Positions 24,342-32,229 of a stretch of 32,229 bases of DNA are shown here, in pieces; the first letter of the stretch is position 1; every line of letters starts with the position of its first letter. A program made the position numbers and the translations under genes. Under the pieces are notes generated by a model that was given only the letters and a program-made list of their open reading frames with translations, was not told the DNA's origin and did no database searches. Location of the stretch: the NCBI GenBank assembly GCA_017960885.1, contig JAGCYI010000134.1, positions 1 through 32,229 on the forward strand, written 5' to 3'. This stretch comes from Bacteroidales bacterium. Its GTDB lineage: Bacteria > Bacteroidota > Bacteroidia > Bacteroidales > UBA3824.

Positions 24342-24860
24342 ATGAATACCGTTGCGCCACTTTTGAAACTCAAAAAGTACTTCGTTAAACGTATAATCAT
24401 ACTTTTGGCGCTGTACATTGTGGCTCTGGTATTGTCAAACCTTAAAGTTTTCCCGCACTCTCTTTTATATAACCCTTACGCCATTATGGTGTTTCAGTAC
24501 GTTGCGATGTTCGCTTCGGGCATTCTTGTGGTTCTTGGCTATCACCATTACGCCAAGAATGTTGCCGATTGCAAAAACTGCGACGACGAGGATGTGAAAC
24601 GTCTTGTGTATATCCGTTCCAACAGGTATCAAAACAATCTGATTTTCATCGCTTTATTGATTAATATCGTATTGCTGCTCTTAACGTTTAACCGTATGTT
24701 CGCATTTATTGCGGCTATATGTTTCGTGTTCAATTTGATTTATATGCCTTCCGACGATAAGTTTATTAGCGACTTTGTGGAGCAAATCGACGAGGAACGC
24801 TACGAAACCGAAATAAATAAGCAGGACGAGAACAATATTAATCACAATTTCGAGTCTTAA
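24342..24860 (+). CDS. Multi-TM membrane protein downstream of SiaC copy 1
   Basis: 172 residues with four hydrophobic stretches: about 17-33 (RIIILLALYIVALVLSN), 46-66 (AIMVFQYVAMFASGILVVLG), 97-112 (NLIFIALLINIVLLLL) and 116-132 (MFAFIAAICFVFNLIYM). Between the second and third is a short soluble loop with two close cysteines (ADCKNCDDED). The C-terminus is acidic and asparagine-rich (KQDENNINHNFES). I do not recognise it. It is 29 bases after the SiaC gene with no promoter box between, so the two are probably co-transcribed and may work together. Confidence 0.78.
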   Translation: MNTVAPLLKLKKYFVKRIIILLALYIVALVLSNLKVFPHSLLYNPYAIMVFQYVAMFASGILVVLGYHHYAKNVADCKNCDDEDVKRLVYIRSNRYQNNLIFIALLINIVLLLLTFNRMFAFIAAICFVFNLIYMPSDDKFISDFVEQIDEERYETEINKQDENNINHNFES

Positions 24861-25011
24861 TTTGCAAATAACAGTTATCTAATCTTTTGTGTAACTTTTT
24901 CTATATCAATACTTTAACCAACTTATTGAGTTTATTTTATTTCTAATTGGTAAAAGTTTAAATAAAATAGATAAAATGATAAATAAAATTTGCAAAAAGT
25001 TTGCTATAATG

Positions 25012-25042
25012 TTTGTTTATTAAAGTTTTATTTGTATATTTG
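25012..25042 (+). promoter_or_regulatory. Promoter of the small HTH gene, framed by an inverted repeat
   Basis: TTTG (25012-25015), 19 bases, then TATATTTG (25035-25042), a textbook Bacteroidota promoter. An 11-base perfect inverted repeat, TATTAAAGTTT (25018-25028) and AAACTTTAATA (25050-25060), brackets the -7 box and looks like an operator. Confidence 0.75.
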
Positions 25043-25070
25043 GAACGTTAAACTTTAATACTCTACTCTT

Positions 25071-25274
25071 ATGACTCAATCGTACACATTAGAACAGTTT
25101 GCCGAAATGTTTTTGGTAAACACTCACACAGTTTCAAGATGGCTCAGCATCGGAATGATCAAGGGCGAACCTCAGTCTAACGATACTCGTTGGCTTATAC
25201 CTAAAAGCGAAGTTAATACAGTTAATTCGCTTAATATCAGGTATTTGAAAGCCTCTCCACTTATCTACGAATAA
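25071..25274 (+). CDS. Small MerR/excisionase-type HTH DNA-binding protein
   Basis: 67 residues. Residues about 5-48 form a winged helix-turn-helix of the MerR/excisionase (HTH_17) type: YTLEQFAEMFLVNTHTVSRW, LSIGMIKGEPQ and the wing DTRWLIPKSEV. Such proteins bind DNA as small regulators or as recombination directionality factors. No integrase is nearby, so a regulator is more likely. It has a strong promoter with an operator-like inverted repeat, which suggests autoregulation. It stands alone, 112 bases before the polyamine genes, which have a separate -7 box. Confidence 0.85.
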   Translation: MTQSYTLEQFAEMFLVNTHTVSRWLSIGMIKGEPQSNDTRWLIPKSEVNTVNSLNIRYLKASPLIYE

Positions 25275-25346
25275 GATCTTTTGCCTCTCCGCCACGCAGC
25301 CTTAAAAATATTTGTTTTTTCCCTAATCGCATATTTGTTTTTTTTG

Positions 25347-25354
25347 TATCTTTG
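25347..25354 (+). promoter_or_regulatory. -7 promoter box of the polyamine operon
   Basis: TATCTTTG, a perfect TAnnTTTG match, 32 bases before the ATG at 25387. The upstream TTTG copies (25311, 25334) are not at the usual spacing. Confidence 0.6.
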
Positions 25355-25386
25355 TTCTATATAACAAACAATTTAAATTCAGAACA

Positions 25387-26646
25387 ATGAGCAAAGTTTT
25401 AGTTATAGGCTGCGGCGGCGTGGCAAGCGTTGCCATAGCAAAAATATGCCAGAATAGCAAGGTTTTCAGCGAGATGTGCATCGCAAGCCGCACTCTCTCT
25501 AAGTGCGACGCTATGAAAGACAAGTGGCAGCCAACCACTTCTACCAAAATTACAACTGCCAAGGTTGACGCAAATTCTAAGGAGCAACTCGTGGCGCTTA
25601 TCAACCAGTACAAACCCGACGTTGTGCTGCACCTCGGTCTGCCGTATCACGACCTCGTGATTATGGAGGCGTGCATCGAGTGCAAGGTCAACTATGTGGA
25701 CACCGCTTCGTACGAGCCTGAGGACATCGACGAACCCGTTTGGCGTGCAAAATACGAGAAACGTGTCAAGGAGAAGGGCTTTGTGGCTTATTTCGACTAT
25801 TCTGACCAATGGGCTATGGGCGACGCCTTCAAGAAAGCCGGCAAGATGGCTCTGCTCGGCGGTGGTTTCGACCCGGGCGTTACCAACGTATTCATCGCCT
25901 ACGCTAAAAAGCACTATTTCGACACTATTGAATATGTAGATATTCTCGACTGCAACGGCGGCGACCACGGTTATCCTTTCGCCACCAACTTCAACCCCGA
26001 AATCAATCTCCGCGAGGTTTCCGCTCCGGGCGACTATTTCGAAAACGGCAAATGGGTCGGCGTGCCCGCTATGTCGGTTAAGAGAGTTTACGACTTTCCA
26101 GAGGTAGGGCAGAAGGATATGTATCTGCTTCACCACGAGGAGATTGAGTCGCTCACTACCAACTTCCCCGAAATCAAGCGTATGCGTTTCTTTATGACTT
26201 TCGGTCAAAGTTACCTCACTCACATGAAATGTCTTGAGAACGTGGGTATGCTGAGCACAATTCCTATTGATTTTGAGGGACATAAGATTGTTCCTATCCA
26301 GTTCCTCAAAGCCCTCTTGCCCGATCCGTCTACTCTCGGACCGCGCACAGTTGGCAAAACCAATATCGGATGTATCTTCACAGGTACAAAGGACGGCAAA
26401 AAGCGTACTCTCTATATTTATAATGTGTGCGACCATCAGGAATGCTACAAAGAGGTTGGTTCACAGGCTATTAGTTACACAACCGGTGTTCCCGCAATGA
26501 TTTCCGCCGCTATGGTGGCTACCGGCACTTGGAAGGGCACAGGAGTCTTCAACCTCGAAAACTTCGACCCCGATCCGTTTATGGATATGCTCAACCAGTT
26601 TGGTCTGCCGTGGAAAGTGGTTGAAAATCCTGTTTTGGTTGACTAA
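25387..26646 (+). CDS. Carboxynorspermidine/carboxyspermidine dehydrogenase (saccharopine dehydrogenase family)
   Basis: Reductively joins aspartate semialdehyde to a diamine (putrescine or diaminopropane), giving carboxyspermidine or carboxynorspermidine. The 419 residues begin with an NAD(P)-binding Rossmann fold (KVLVIGCGGVASVAIAKI, glycines at 8-11), continue with KPDVVLHLGLPYHDLVIMEACI and the YVDTASYEPED segment, then the family's catalytic domain (LGGGFDPGVTNVF). General saccharopine dehydrogenases look similar. The assignment rests on the next gene, which is the matching decarboxylase, 20 bases downstream. This pair is the usual spermidine route in Bacteroidota, replacing the SAM-dependent one. 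A long antisense frame over this gene is a shadow. Confidence 0.92.
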   Translation: MSKVLVIGCGGVASVAIAKICQNSKVFSEMCIASRTLSKCDAMKDKWQPTTSTKITTAKVDANSKEQLVALINQYKPDVVLHLGLPYHDLVIMEACIECKVNYVDTASYEPEDIDEPVWRAKYEKRVKEKGFVAYFDYSDQWAMGDAFKKAGKMALLGGGFDPGVTNVFIAYAKKHYFDTIEYVDILDCNGGDHGYPFATNFNPEINLREVSAPGDYFENGKWVGVPAMSVKRVYDFPEVGQKDMYLLHHEEIESLTTNFPEIKRMRFFMTFGQSYLTHMKCLENVGMLSTIPIDFEGHKIVPIQFLKALLPDPSTLGPRTVGKTNIGCIFTGTKDGKKRTLYIYNVCDHQECYKEVGSQAISYTTGVPAMISAAMVATGTWKGTGVFNLENFDPDPFMDMLNQFGLPWKVVENPVLVD

Positions 26647-26666
26647 CGAAAACACACAGTTTTTGA

Positions 26667-27818
26667 ATGAAACCTCACTTCATTGAACCTGAAAAGGTTA
26701 AAACTCTTAAAGGTCTGCCCACACCGTCGTTTGTTATCGACGAGGGCAGACTTATTGATAATTTGCAGTTGCTCAACCGTATAGAACGTGAAACTGGCTG
26801 CAAGATTCTTCTTGCGCAGAAATGTTTTTCCACATTCGCGCTCTATCCGCTTATAGGTAAGTACATTTCGGGAACCACTGCGAGCGGTATCTTCGAGGCT
26901 CGTCTTGGTCACGAGGAGATGGGCAAGGAGAACCACGTGTTCGCACCCGCATTCAAACCGCAGGACATCAGCGAATTAGACCAAATTTGCGACCATATTG
27001 TGTTCAACTCTTGGAACCAATACCGTCTTCATTCGCCCAACTGCCACAATGCGAGTCTCGGCATAAGGGTAAACCCTCAGTTCAGTACTCAGGACCACGA
27101 CATCTACGACCCTTGCGCCACAGGTTCGCGTCTCGGTGTCACTATCGACCAGATGCCCGACGCTCTGCCATCCAATATCGAGGGTCTGCATTTCCATACC
27201 CTCTGCGAACAGGGTTTCGACGATTTGGAAAGGACTTTTGAGGCGTTTGAGCAGAAGTTTGGCAAGTATATTCCTCATATCAAGTGGCTTAACCTTGGCG
27301 GCGGACACCATATCACTCATCCCGAATACGATGTGGAGGCATTGATAAAGTTTCTCATCCGTATCCGCGACAAGTACGGCGTGCAAATCTACCTCGAACC
27401 CGGCGAAGGCGTGGTGCTCAACTGCGGCTATATGGTCACCGAGGTGATGGACAAGGTGCGCAACGGCTTGGAAATCCTCATTTTAGATTTCAGCGCGGCG
27501 TGCCATTGCGCCGACATCATAGAGATGCCGCTTATGCCGCCTATCTTCAACGCCGAAGACAATGCCGACGGCAAGCACGTGTACAGGCTTTCGTCGATGA
27601 CCTGCCTCGCCGGCGACGTTATTGGCGACTACTCGTTTGAAACCGAAATCAATATCGGCGACAAAATCATCATTGAGGATATGGCTCTCTACAGTATGGT
27701 CAAAACCAACACTTTCAACGGAATGCCTTTGCCCGATATTTTCCTGATGAAAAGCGATTGTTCAATAGAACTTATCAAACGCTTTGGTTATCAAGATTTT
27801 AAGCAACGTTTAGGTTAG
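26667..27818 (+). CDS. nspC: Carboxynorspermidine/carboxyspermidine decarboxylase (NspC)
   Basis: A PLP-dependent decarboxylase of the alanine-racemase-fold (fold III) group that makes spermidine or norspermidine from the carboxylated product of the gene before it. The 383 residues carry the PLP lysine K52 in LLAQKCFST, the glycine-rich phosphate-binding segment LNLGGGHHI, the EPGEGVV motif, and near the C-terminus SSMTCLAGDVIGDY, which supplies the cysteine and aspartate of the active site from the partner subunit. The order and 20-base spacing define an operon, closed by the strong terminator at 27837. Confidence 0.95.
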   Translation: MKPHFIEPEKVKTLKGLPTPSFVIDEGRLIDNLQLLNRIERETGCKILLAQKCFSTFALYPLIGKYISGTTASGIFEARLGHEEMGKENHVFAPAFKPQDISELDQICDHIVFNSWNQYRLHSPNCHNASLGIRVNPQFSTQDHDIYDPCATGSRLGVTIDQMPDALPSNIEGLHFHTLCEQGFDDLERTFEAFEQKFGKYIPHIKWLNLGGGHHITHPEYDVEALIKFLIRIRDKYGVQIYLEPGEGVVLNCGYMVTEVMDKVRNGLEILILDFSAACHCADIIEMPLMPPIFNAEDNADGKHVYRLSSMTCLAGDVIGDYSFETEINIGDKIIIEDMALYSMVKTNTFNGMPLPDIFLMKSDCSIELIKRFGYQDFKQRLG

Positions 27819-27836
27819 ACTCTCTCTCAGCAGTAT

Positions 27837-27879
27837 AAAACAAAACCCCGGCACTCGACAGTGTCCGGGGTTTTGTTTT
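27837..27879. terminator. Bidirectional terminator between nspC and yidC
   Basis: AAAACAAAACCCCGG (27837-27851) pairs perfectly with CCGGGGTTTTGTTTT (27865-27879), a 15-pair stem with a short loop that can itself pair (CAC/GTG). The A/T-rich base gives a U-tract in either direction, serving the two converging operons. Confidence 0.92.
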
Positions 27880-27896
27880 ATAAAAAGGATGATAAT

Positions 27897-29813
27897 TTAT
27901 TTTTTGCGTTGCTGTTTTTTCAACTGCTCCATCTGACGGCGCTGAGCCTCTTCGAGACGTGCCAAAAATCCGCTCTTCTTCTTCGGCTCTTTGGCGCTCT
28001 TCTCGGCTTTTGCTTTGAGTTTTTCAAAGAGAGCCTTCTCGTCGATATGACGGCGGATAATGTATATCTGTATGATACTGATTACGTTAGAGAGAAAATA
28101 GTAGTAACTTAATCCTGCAGCATAATCATTGAACCAAAAGATCATCATTGCTGGCAAAAGGTAGAGCATAAGTTTCATGCCCGGCATAGTCTGACCGGTG
28201 TCCATCTGACCCGAGTTCATCTTCTGCTGGATAATGATACCTGCAGCCATCAGCAATGTGAAAAGGCTGATGTGGTCGCCGTACCACGGAATTGAGAACG
28301 GCAAATCCAATATAGAGTCATACGACGAAAGGTCGCTTGCCCAAAGGAAACTCTGCTGACGGAGTTCGATACTTGCGGGGAAGAATCGGAACATTGCGAT
28401 AAGGATAGGCATCTGCAACAGCATCGGCAAGCATCCGCCAAGGGGACTTGCGCCTGCGCGTTTGTAAAGGTCCATCGTGGCCTGCTGTTTCTGCATTGCC
28501 TGTTCGGGCTTGGGATATTTCTTGCCGATTTCCTCAACCATAGGTTTCAAAGCACGCATTTTGGCTGACGACTGATACGACTTGTAGGTGAGGGGGAAGA
28601 TCACAAGTTTGATAACGATTGTCATCAAAAGGATGATAAGTCCGTAATTGCTTATGAATGAGCCGAGCCAGTTAAACAGCGGAATGATTGCCCAACGGTT
28701 TACCCATCCGAAGATGCCCCATCCGAGCGGTACTAATTGGTCGAGGTCGAGGTCGTCGGAATCTGTCACACCAACAGTGGTGTTGGAAAGAATGCTGTAT
28801 TTGTTGGGTCCGAAATAGAATGCCATCGAATCGGTTTCGCAATTGTTGGGAACGCCTAACTTGCTGCTCATAAAAAGCATGTTGCCGTTGAGCGATGTCT
28901 TCTGCGACGACAACAAGGCGTTAGGAAACGATGTCTTGTTCATAATTACCGAGGAGAAAAACTGTCCCTTGTAGGCTATCCACTTGGTACTTGTGTTCAA
29001 CTGCTCGTTTTTTTCGCCGTCGGTTAAAACTATGCTTTCCACATCGTCGTCGTCACCGGTATACTTGTAGTAGAGACCCGAATTCTGGACTTCCCAGTCG
29101 TTGCCACGTTCGAGCACGGGCAAGAATTGGTTCCAAGTGAAGTCTAAGAAACTAGAATTCTGCTTGATAAGTCCTTTGAGGTTGTGGAACGAAATTGTAA
29201 AGTCTACAACGTAACTGTCTTCGGGCAGATAGTAGGCGAACTCCAACCACTTGTCGTCGCCGGCGTTTGCACGCAAAACCACAGAGTTGTCGGTTTGCGA
29301 TGCCACTGTGAAAAAGAGGTTTTTGGTGGAGATGGGCTTGTTTCCGTTAAAGAAGTCGAGGTTCATCTCGTTGCCCGGATCGGCTTTCACCACCTCTAAC
29401 GAGTCGCCGTCGTAGGTCTTGTAGCCTTTTACCCTTACCGACGAAATCTGTGCGCCCTTTGAATTGAGGGTGATGTGCAGCAGGTTGTTGGCGAGGATAA
29501 TTTCGGATTCCATTCCTGCAGACGCAGGTGCAAAATCGCCGAATGTGCTTGCTAATAAATCGGCACGTGCCGAGTCGCTTATTTCTGCAATAGTATCGAG
29601 GCTCTGTGCCTGTGCTAAGCGGATGCTGTCTTCCGCCTGTTTTAATAATTGTTGTTGAAATTGCTCTTGTTGCACTTGTGCTATCGAATCGCGGTATCTC
29701 TTTTGGCGTTCAACCTCTTCCTGACTCGGGCGGTTGAATATTGAGAAACCTACAAATAAGGCTAAGAGCAGTAAAATTCCTATTAAGGTGTTCTTATCGA
29801 ATGTGTTGTTCAT
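27897..29813 (-). CDS. yidC: Membrane protein insertase YidC
   Basis: Inserts proteins into the inner membrane, alone or with SecYEG. The 638 residues have the Gram-negative layout: TM1 at about 9-27, a long periplasmic domain (to about 370), and a five-TM insertase core (60KD_IMP) from about 370 to 590. The groove arginine is R420 in SSAKMRALKP, corresponding to R366 of E. coli. The tail is very basic (KEPKKKSGFLARL..KKQQRKK), as expected for ribosome binding. The gene starts six bases after the DUF349 gene, so the two are co-transcribed. Confidence 0.97.
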   Translation of the reverse strand: MNNTFDKNTLIGILLLLALFVGFSIFNRPSQEEVERQKRYRDSIAQVQQEQFQQQLLKQAEDSIRLAQAQSLDTIAEISDSARADLLASTFGDFAPASAGMESEIILANNLLHITLNSKGAQISSVRVKGYKTYDGDSLEVVKADPGNEMNLDFFNGNKPISTKNLFFTVASQTDNSVVLRANAGDDKWLEFAYYLPEDSYVVDFTISFHNLKGLIKQNSSFLDFTWNQFLPVLERGNDWEVQNSGLYYKYTGDDDDVESIVLTDGEKNEQLNTSTKWIAYKGQFFSSVIMNKTSFPNALLSSQKTSLNGNMLFMSSKLGVPNNCETDSMAFYFGPNKYSILSNTTVGVTDSDDLDLDQLVPLGWGIFGWVNRWAIIPLFNWLGSFISNYGLIILLMTIVIKLVIFPLTYKSYQSSAKMRALKPMVEEIGKKYPKPEQAMQKQQATMDLYKRAGASPLGGCLPMLLQMPILIAMFRFFPASIELRQQSFLWASDLSSYDSILDLPFSIPWYGDHISLFTLLMAAGIIIQQKMNSGQMDTGQTMPGMKLMLYLLPAMMIFWFNDYAAGLSYYYFLSNVISIIQIYIIRRHIDEKALFEKLKAKAEKSAKEPKKKSGFLARLEEAQRRQMEQLKKQQRKK

Positions 29814-29819
29814 GTCTGT

Positions 29820-31799
29820 TTATGCTTTGCCCCCTTTTTTAGCGGACTGTTCTTTGTTTACTATGTCGTTGATAGCATTGTTGAGCAGCGTTATGAGTTT
29901 GTTGAGCGCGGCGGCTTCTTCTTTGTTCTTTTCCATCTTGCGCTTGAAGTCTTCAATCATGCTATCGGCTTTTTTACTCTTGGCAAAGAATCCGAGGTTG
30001 TTTTCGGCTAAGGTAATCTTCTGAGTGATAGCCTCTACGCGGCTTTTGATACGTTCTTTTTCGGCGCGTAGTTTCTCGTATGCCTGAGGATTGTTTTTGA
30101 GCGACTCAATTAATCCCTTGATTTTTGCCTCGCTGCGTTTGGTTTCGTCGATGTTGAGTTTGGCAAACTGCTTGTCGATGGCTTTGCGGTAGCGTTCTTG
30201 CAATTCTTCTTTTTGCTTGAACGGAACAAAACCTACTGCCGACCAGCGTTTTTGCAACTCTTTGAGGGCTGCGAGGTTCTTTTCGTCGCTCTCCTCAAAC
30301 TTGAAGTTCTCTATCTCATCGATAATCTGTTTCTTAAGGTCGAGATTGTTCTGCTGTTCCTGGTCAACCGATGAGAAATGCTGTGATTTTTTCTCGAAGA
30401 AATAGTTGCAGGCAGCACGGAAACGTTGCCAAATCTCTTCGGAATATTTTCGGGGAACGGGACCGATGGTTTTCCACTTTTTCTGCAAGTTGATGTAGAT
30501 GTCGGTGGTCTTTTTCCAGTCGGTGCTGTCTTTAAGTCCCTCAGCCTGAACGCATAAGTCTTCTTTCAACTGATAGTTGTTGTCCTCTTCTTCTTTGTTT
30601 TGAGAGTAGAATTCGCGTTTTTTCTCAAAAAACTTGTCGCAAGCGTTGCGGAAACGTTCGTAAATCTTGTTGTTGTGCTTTTTGGGTGCGAATCCAATCA
30701 GTTTCCAGATTTTCTGAAGTTCGAGAATCTCTTTCGACTTGTTTTCCCACTCTTTGCGCGATTTGTAGTCGGGAGCAATCAGGTCTTCGGCTTTTTCGCA
30801 TATCAACTCTTTGGCTTTCAGGTTGTTTTCCTGTTCCTTCTTGATATTCTCGAAATATTCCTGATAGTTTTTGTTGATTTTTGATGTGGCTTGTTTGAAG
30901 CGTTCCCAAAGTTCCTCTTTGTGAGCGTTGAGTGCGGGACCTATTTCGCGCCACTGTTCGTGAAGTTTCTGCAACTCTTTAAACGCCTTTACTGCCTTGG
31001 GTTCGAGCAGAAGTTCCTCGGCTTTTTCGCAGAGGGCTATCTTGGCGTCGGTGTTGCGTTTGAGGTCGAGGTCGCGGAGTTCTTTGTTGATCTTTACAAA
31101 GTCGTAGAATTTCTCTACCTGGTAGTTGTAACTGTCCCAAAGTTTCTGAGTTTCGGCTTGGGGCACGTGACCTATCTCGCTCCACTGTTTCTGAAGCGAT
31201 TTGAATTCCTCAAAAGTCTGATTCATAGTTTCTTGACTATTTATCAGGCTCTCGATTTTTGCAATTATTTCGTATTTCTTTTTAAGATTGTCTTCTTTTT
31301 GACGCTCCTGTTGCTCGTATACTTGGTTTTTCTTGGCGCGGAATTGGTCGTAGAGTTGCTTGAAAACCACTTCCGAGGGGTCTACCATCGGTTTGTAGTC
31401 TTTTTCCTGACCGCCTTCGTCGATGAACTTTTGTTTGCGTTCGGCAAGTTCGGTGCGATATATTTTGTAGAAAGCGGAACGAATGCTTTCAATGTCGTCT
31501 TTTGTTTTCTGGATGTCGTCACTTTGAACGAGATTTTTCAATTCTTCAAGTAACTGTTCCTTTGAGAGTTCCGAGTAATTTACTTTCGGGGTTTCTGGCA
31601 GATTTTCTGCTTCGGGCTCTTCTTCCAAAGGCTCTTCCAATGATGGTTCGGCGCTTTCGGTTTCAACCTCAGTGATGATGTTTTCAAGCGATTCGGCTTT
31701 TTTGTCTGCCAATTTCTGTAAAATAATCTGTGCGGCGGTGAGTTTCTTGGGCTCTTCGCCGTCAGTTTTTTCGATAGAGATAGGGTCTTGTGCTTCCAT
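29820..31799 (-). CDS. DUF349 repeat protein
   Basis: 659 residues without signal peptide or TM segment. After an acidic N-terminus (ESAEPSLEEPLEEEPEAE) come five DUF349 repeats of about 70 residues, each with the core L-Q-K-x-W-x-x-I/V-G: LQKQWSEIGHVP, LHEQWREIGPAL, LQKIWKLIGFAP, LQKKWKTIGPVP and LQKRWSAVGFVP, followed by long helices (RFRNACDKFFEKKREF). The C-terminal 150 residues are coiled coil with a basic tail. DUF349 proteins are widespread in Bacteroidota; no molecular function is established that I can rely on. The position, six bases before yidC and 51 after a SiaC gene, is the main clue, suggesting a cytoplasmic role tied to growth or membrane assembly. Confidence 0.92.
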   Translation of the reverse strand: MEAQDPISIEKTDGEEPKKLTAAQIILQKLADKKAESLENIITEVETESAEPSLEEPLEEEPEAENLPETPKVNYSELSKEQLLEELKNLVQSDDIQKTKDDIESIRSAFYKIYRTELAERKQKFIDEGGQEKDYKPMVDPSEVVFKQLYDQFRAKKNQVYEQQERQKEDNLKKKYEIIAKIESLINSQETMNQTFEEFKSLQKQWSEIGHVPQAETQKLWDSYNYQVEKFYDFVKINKELRDLDLKRNTDAKIALCEKAEELLLEPKAVKAFKELQKLHEQWREIGPALNAHKEELWERFKQATSKINKNYQEYFENIKKEQENNLKAKELICEKAEDLIAPDYKSRKEWENKSKEILELQKIWKLIGFAPKKHNNKIYERFRNACDKFFEKKREFYSQNKEEEDNNYQLKEDLCVQAEGLKDSTDWKKTTDIYINLQKKWKTIGPVPRKYSEEIWQRFRAACNYFFEKKSQHFSSVDQEQQNNLDLKKQIIDEIENFKFEESDEKNLAALKELQKRWSAVGFVPFKQKEELQERYRKAIDKQFAKLNIDETKRSEAKIKGLIESLKNNPQAYEKLRAEKERIKSRVEAITQKITLAENNLGFFAKSKKADSMIEDFKRKMEKNKEEAAALNKLITLLNNAINDIVNKEQSAKKGGKA

Positions 31800-31850
31800 T
31801 TTTAACGGAATTTTTTGTGTTATACGGTATTTTTTTCTGTATTTTTCTGT

Positions 31851-32228
31851 TTATTTTTCCACCATGTCGAACGGCAGGTTCACTACGCTCTTAAGTTCGA
31901 GTCCGCGGTTTTTCATCACTTCGTCGTTGGCGCGGTAAAACCACAGGATGTGGACGTTGGAGGTCTTGTTGTGGATCTTTTCCGTCTCGATAAGTAGTTT
32001 TACTATTATGCGCGATGTTGACGAGTTGTAATAGTCGAGGTTAAACTCGATTTCAGTCTCGGGATTCGGGTCTTGACAGTACTCTTTGAACCAATTTTGC
32101 ACCGGCTGATATATTTTCAACACGTCTTCGGGAAGCGAACGACCCGAAAATGACATCTCACCGGTACTTTTGTCAAGTATAATTGCCGGTGTGTCGATTG
32201 TGGCTGCTATATTTATAGGTTCCAACAT
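31851..32228 (-). CDS. SiaC-family regulatory phosphoprotein (DUF1987), copy 2
   Basis: 125 residues, apparently complete, with the ATG almost at the window edge. It shares the SiaC pattern with the protein at 23911: TPAIILD (13-19), FSGRSLPEDVLKIYQPV, LDYYNSSTSRI and NVHILWFYRANDE. The phospho-acceptor position is a serine (S69) in place of threonine. Copy 1 and copy 2 are clearly diverged, so they should answer to different kinases or partners. It is followed by DUF349 and yidC on the same strand with no promoter box in the 51-base gap, so it probably heads or belongs to their operon. Its upstream partner, perhaps a kinase, would lie outside the window. Confidence 0.88.
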   Translation of the reverse strand: MLEPINIAATIDTPAIILDKSTGEMSFSGRSLPEDVLKIYQPVQNWFKEYCQDPNPETEIEFNLDYYNSSTSRIIVKLLIETEKIHNKTSNVHILWFYRANDEVMKNRGLELKSVVNLPFDMVEK

Positions 32229-32229
32229 A

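Noticed and set aside
25399..26436. A 345-codon antisense frame inside the carboxynorspermidine dehydrogenase gene
   Set aside because: The sense strand encodes a full, well-recognised enzyme in an operon; the antisense product has no motif.

Overview
The window looks like chromosomal DNA from a member of the Bacteroidota, most likely order Bacteroidales. The signs are repeated upstream boxes of the form TAnnTTTG (the Bacteroidota -7 element), few clear Shine-Dalgarno sites, a carboxynorspermidine/carboxyspermidine polyamine gene pair, a DUF349-YidC operon, a DUF6913-like gene next to dapA, WG-repeat secreted proteins and SiaC-family (DUF1987) phosphoproteins. I cannot name a genus from sequence alone. 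I see no integrase, transposase, CRISPR array or rRNA. One tRNA gene, tRNA-Pro(CGG), is present.

Layout. 1-3063 (-): a large sensor phosphatase (signal peptide, TPR, TM, two PAS, SpoIIE/PP2C), cut by the left edge and divergent from metH. 3210-6725 (+): cobalamin-dependent methionine synthase, followed by a small membrane protein. 7091-7475: a scar made of two gene remnants back to back, the 3' end of an outer-membrane protein gene (-) and the 3' end of a second metH (+). 7472-9264 (-): an FkbM-type methyltransferase and the intact outer-membrane protein gene. 9385-11929 (+): two tandem paralogous WG-repeat secreted proteins; the second holds five almost identical 105-108 bp repeats. 12019-12094 (-): tRNA-Pro with its own promoter and terminator. 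12347-13222 (+): a lipoprotein. 13295-15576 (+): a four-gene cassette of an AmpD-like amidase with an SH3 domain and three small membrane/coiled-coil proteins, with its own promoter and a strong terminator. 15677-19024 (+): mfd. 19144-19497 (+): an XRE regulator. 19507-19719 (-): a possible small gene. 19843-23697 (-): GH13 glucosidase, dapA, a DUF6913-like protein and a small secreted protein. 23911-24860 (+): a SiaC protein and a membrane protein. 25071-25274 (+): a small HTH regulator. 25387-27818 (+): the polyamine gene pair. 27897-32228 (-): yidC, a DUF349 protein and a second SiaC protein, transcribed SiaC to DUF349 to yidC.

Most genes are housekeeping: methionine and lysine synthesis, transcription-coupled repair, membrane protein insertion and polyamines. 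Three things stand out. The window holds a SpoIIE-type phosphatase and two SiaC proteins with a conserved phospho-acceptor site, which suggests a partner-switching signalling network. The amidase/SH3 plus membrane-protein cassette resembles a phage lysis module but stands alone in the chromosome. The paired metH/outer-membrane-protein remnants look like the footprint of a divergent duplication or of recombination with a related genome. No gene-free stretch exceeds 300 bases; the longest, 12095-12346 and 24861-25070, are AT-rich and hold promoters.
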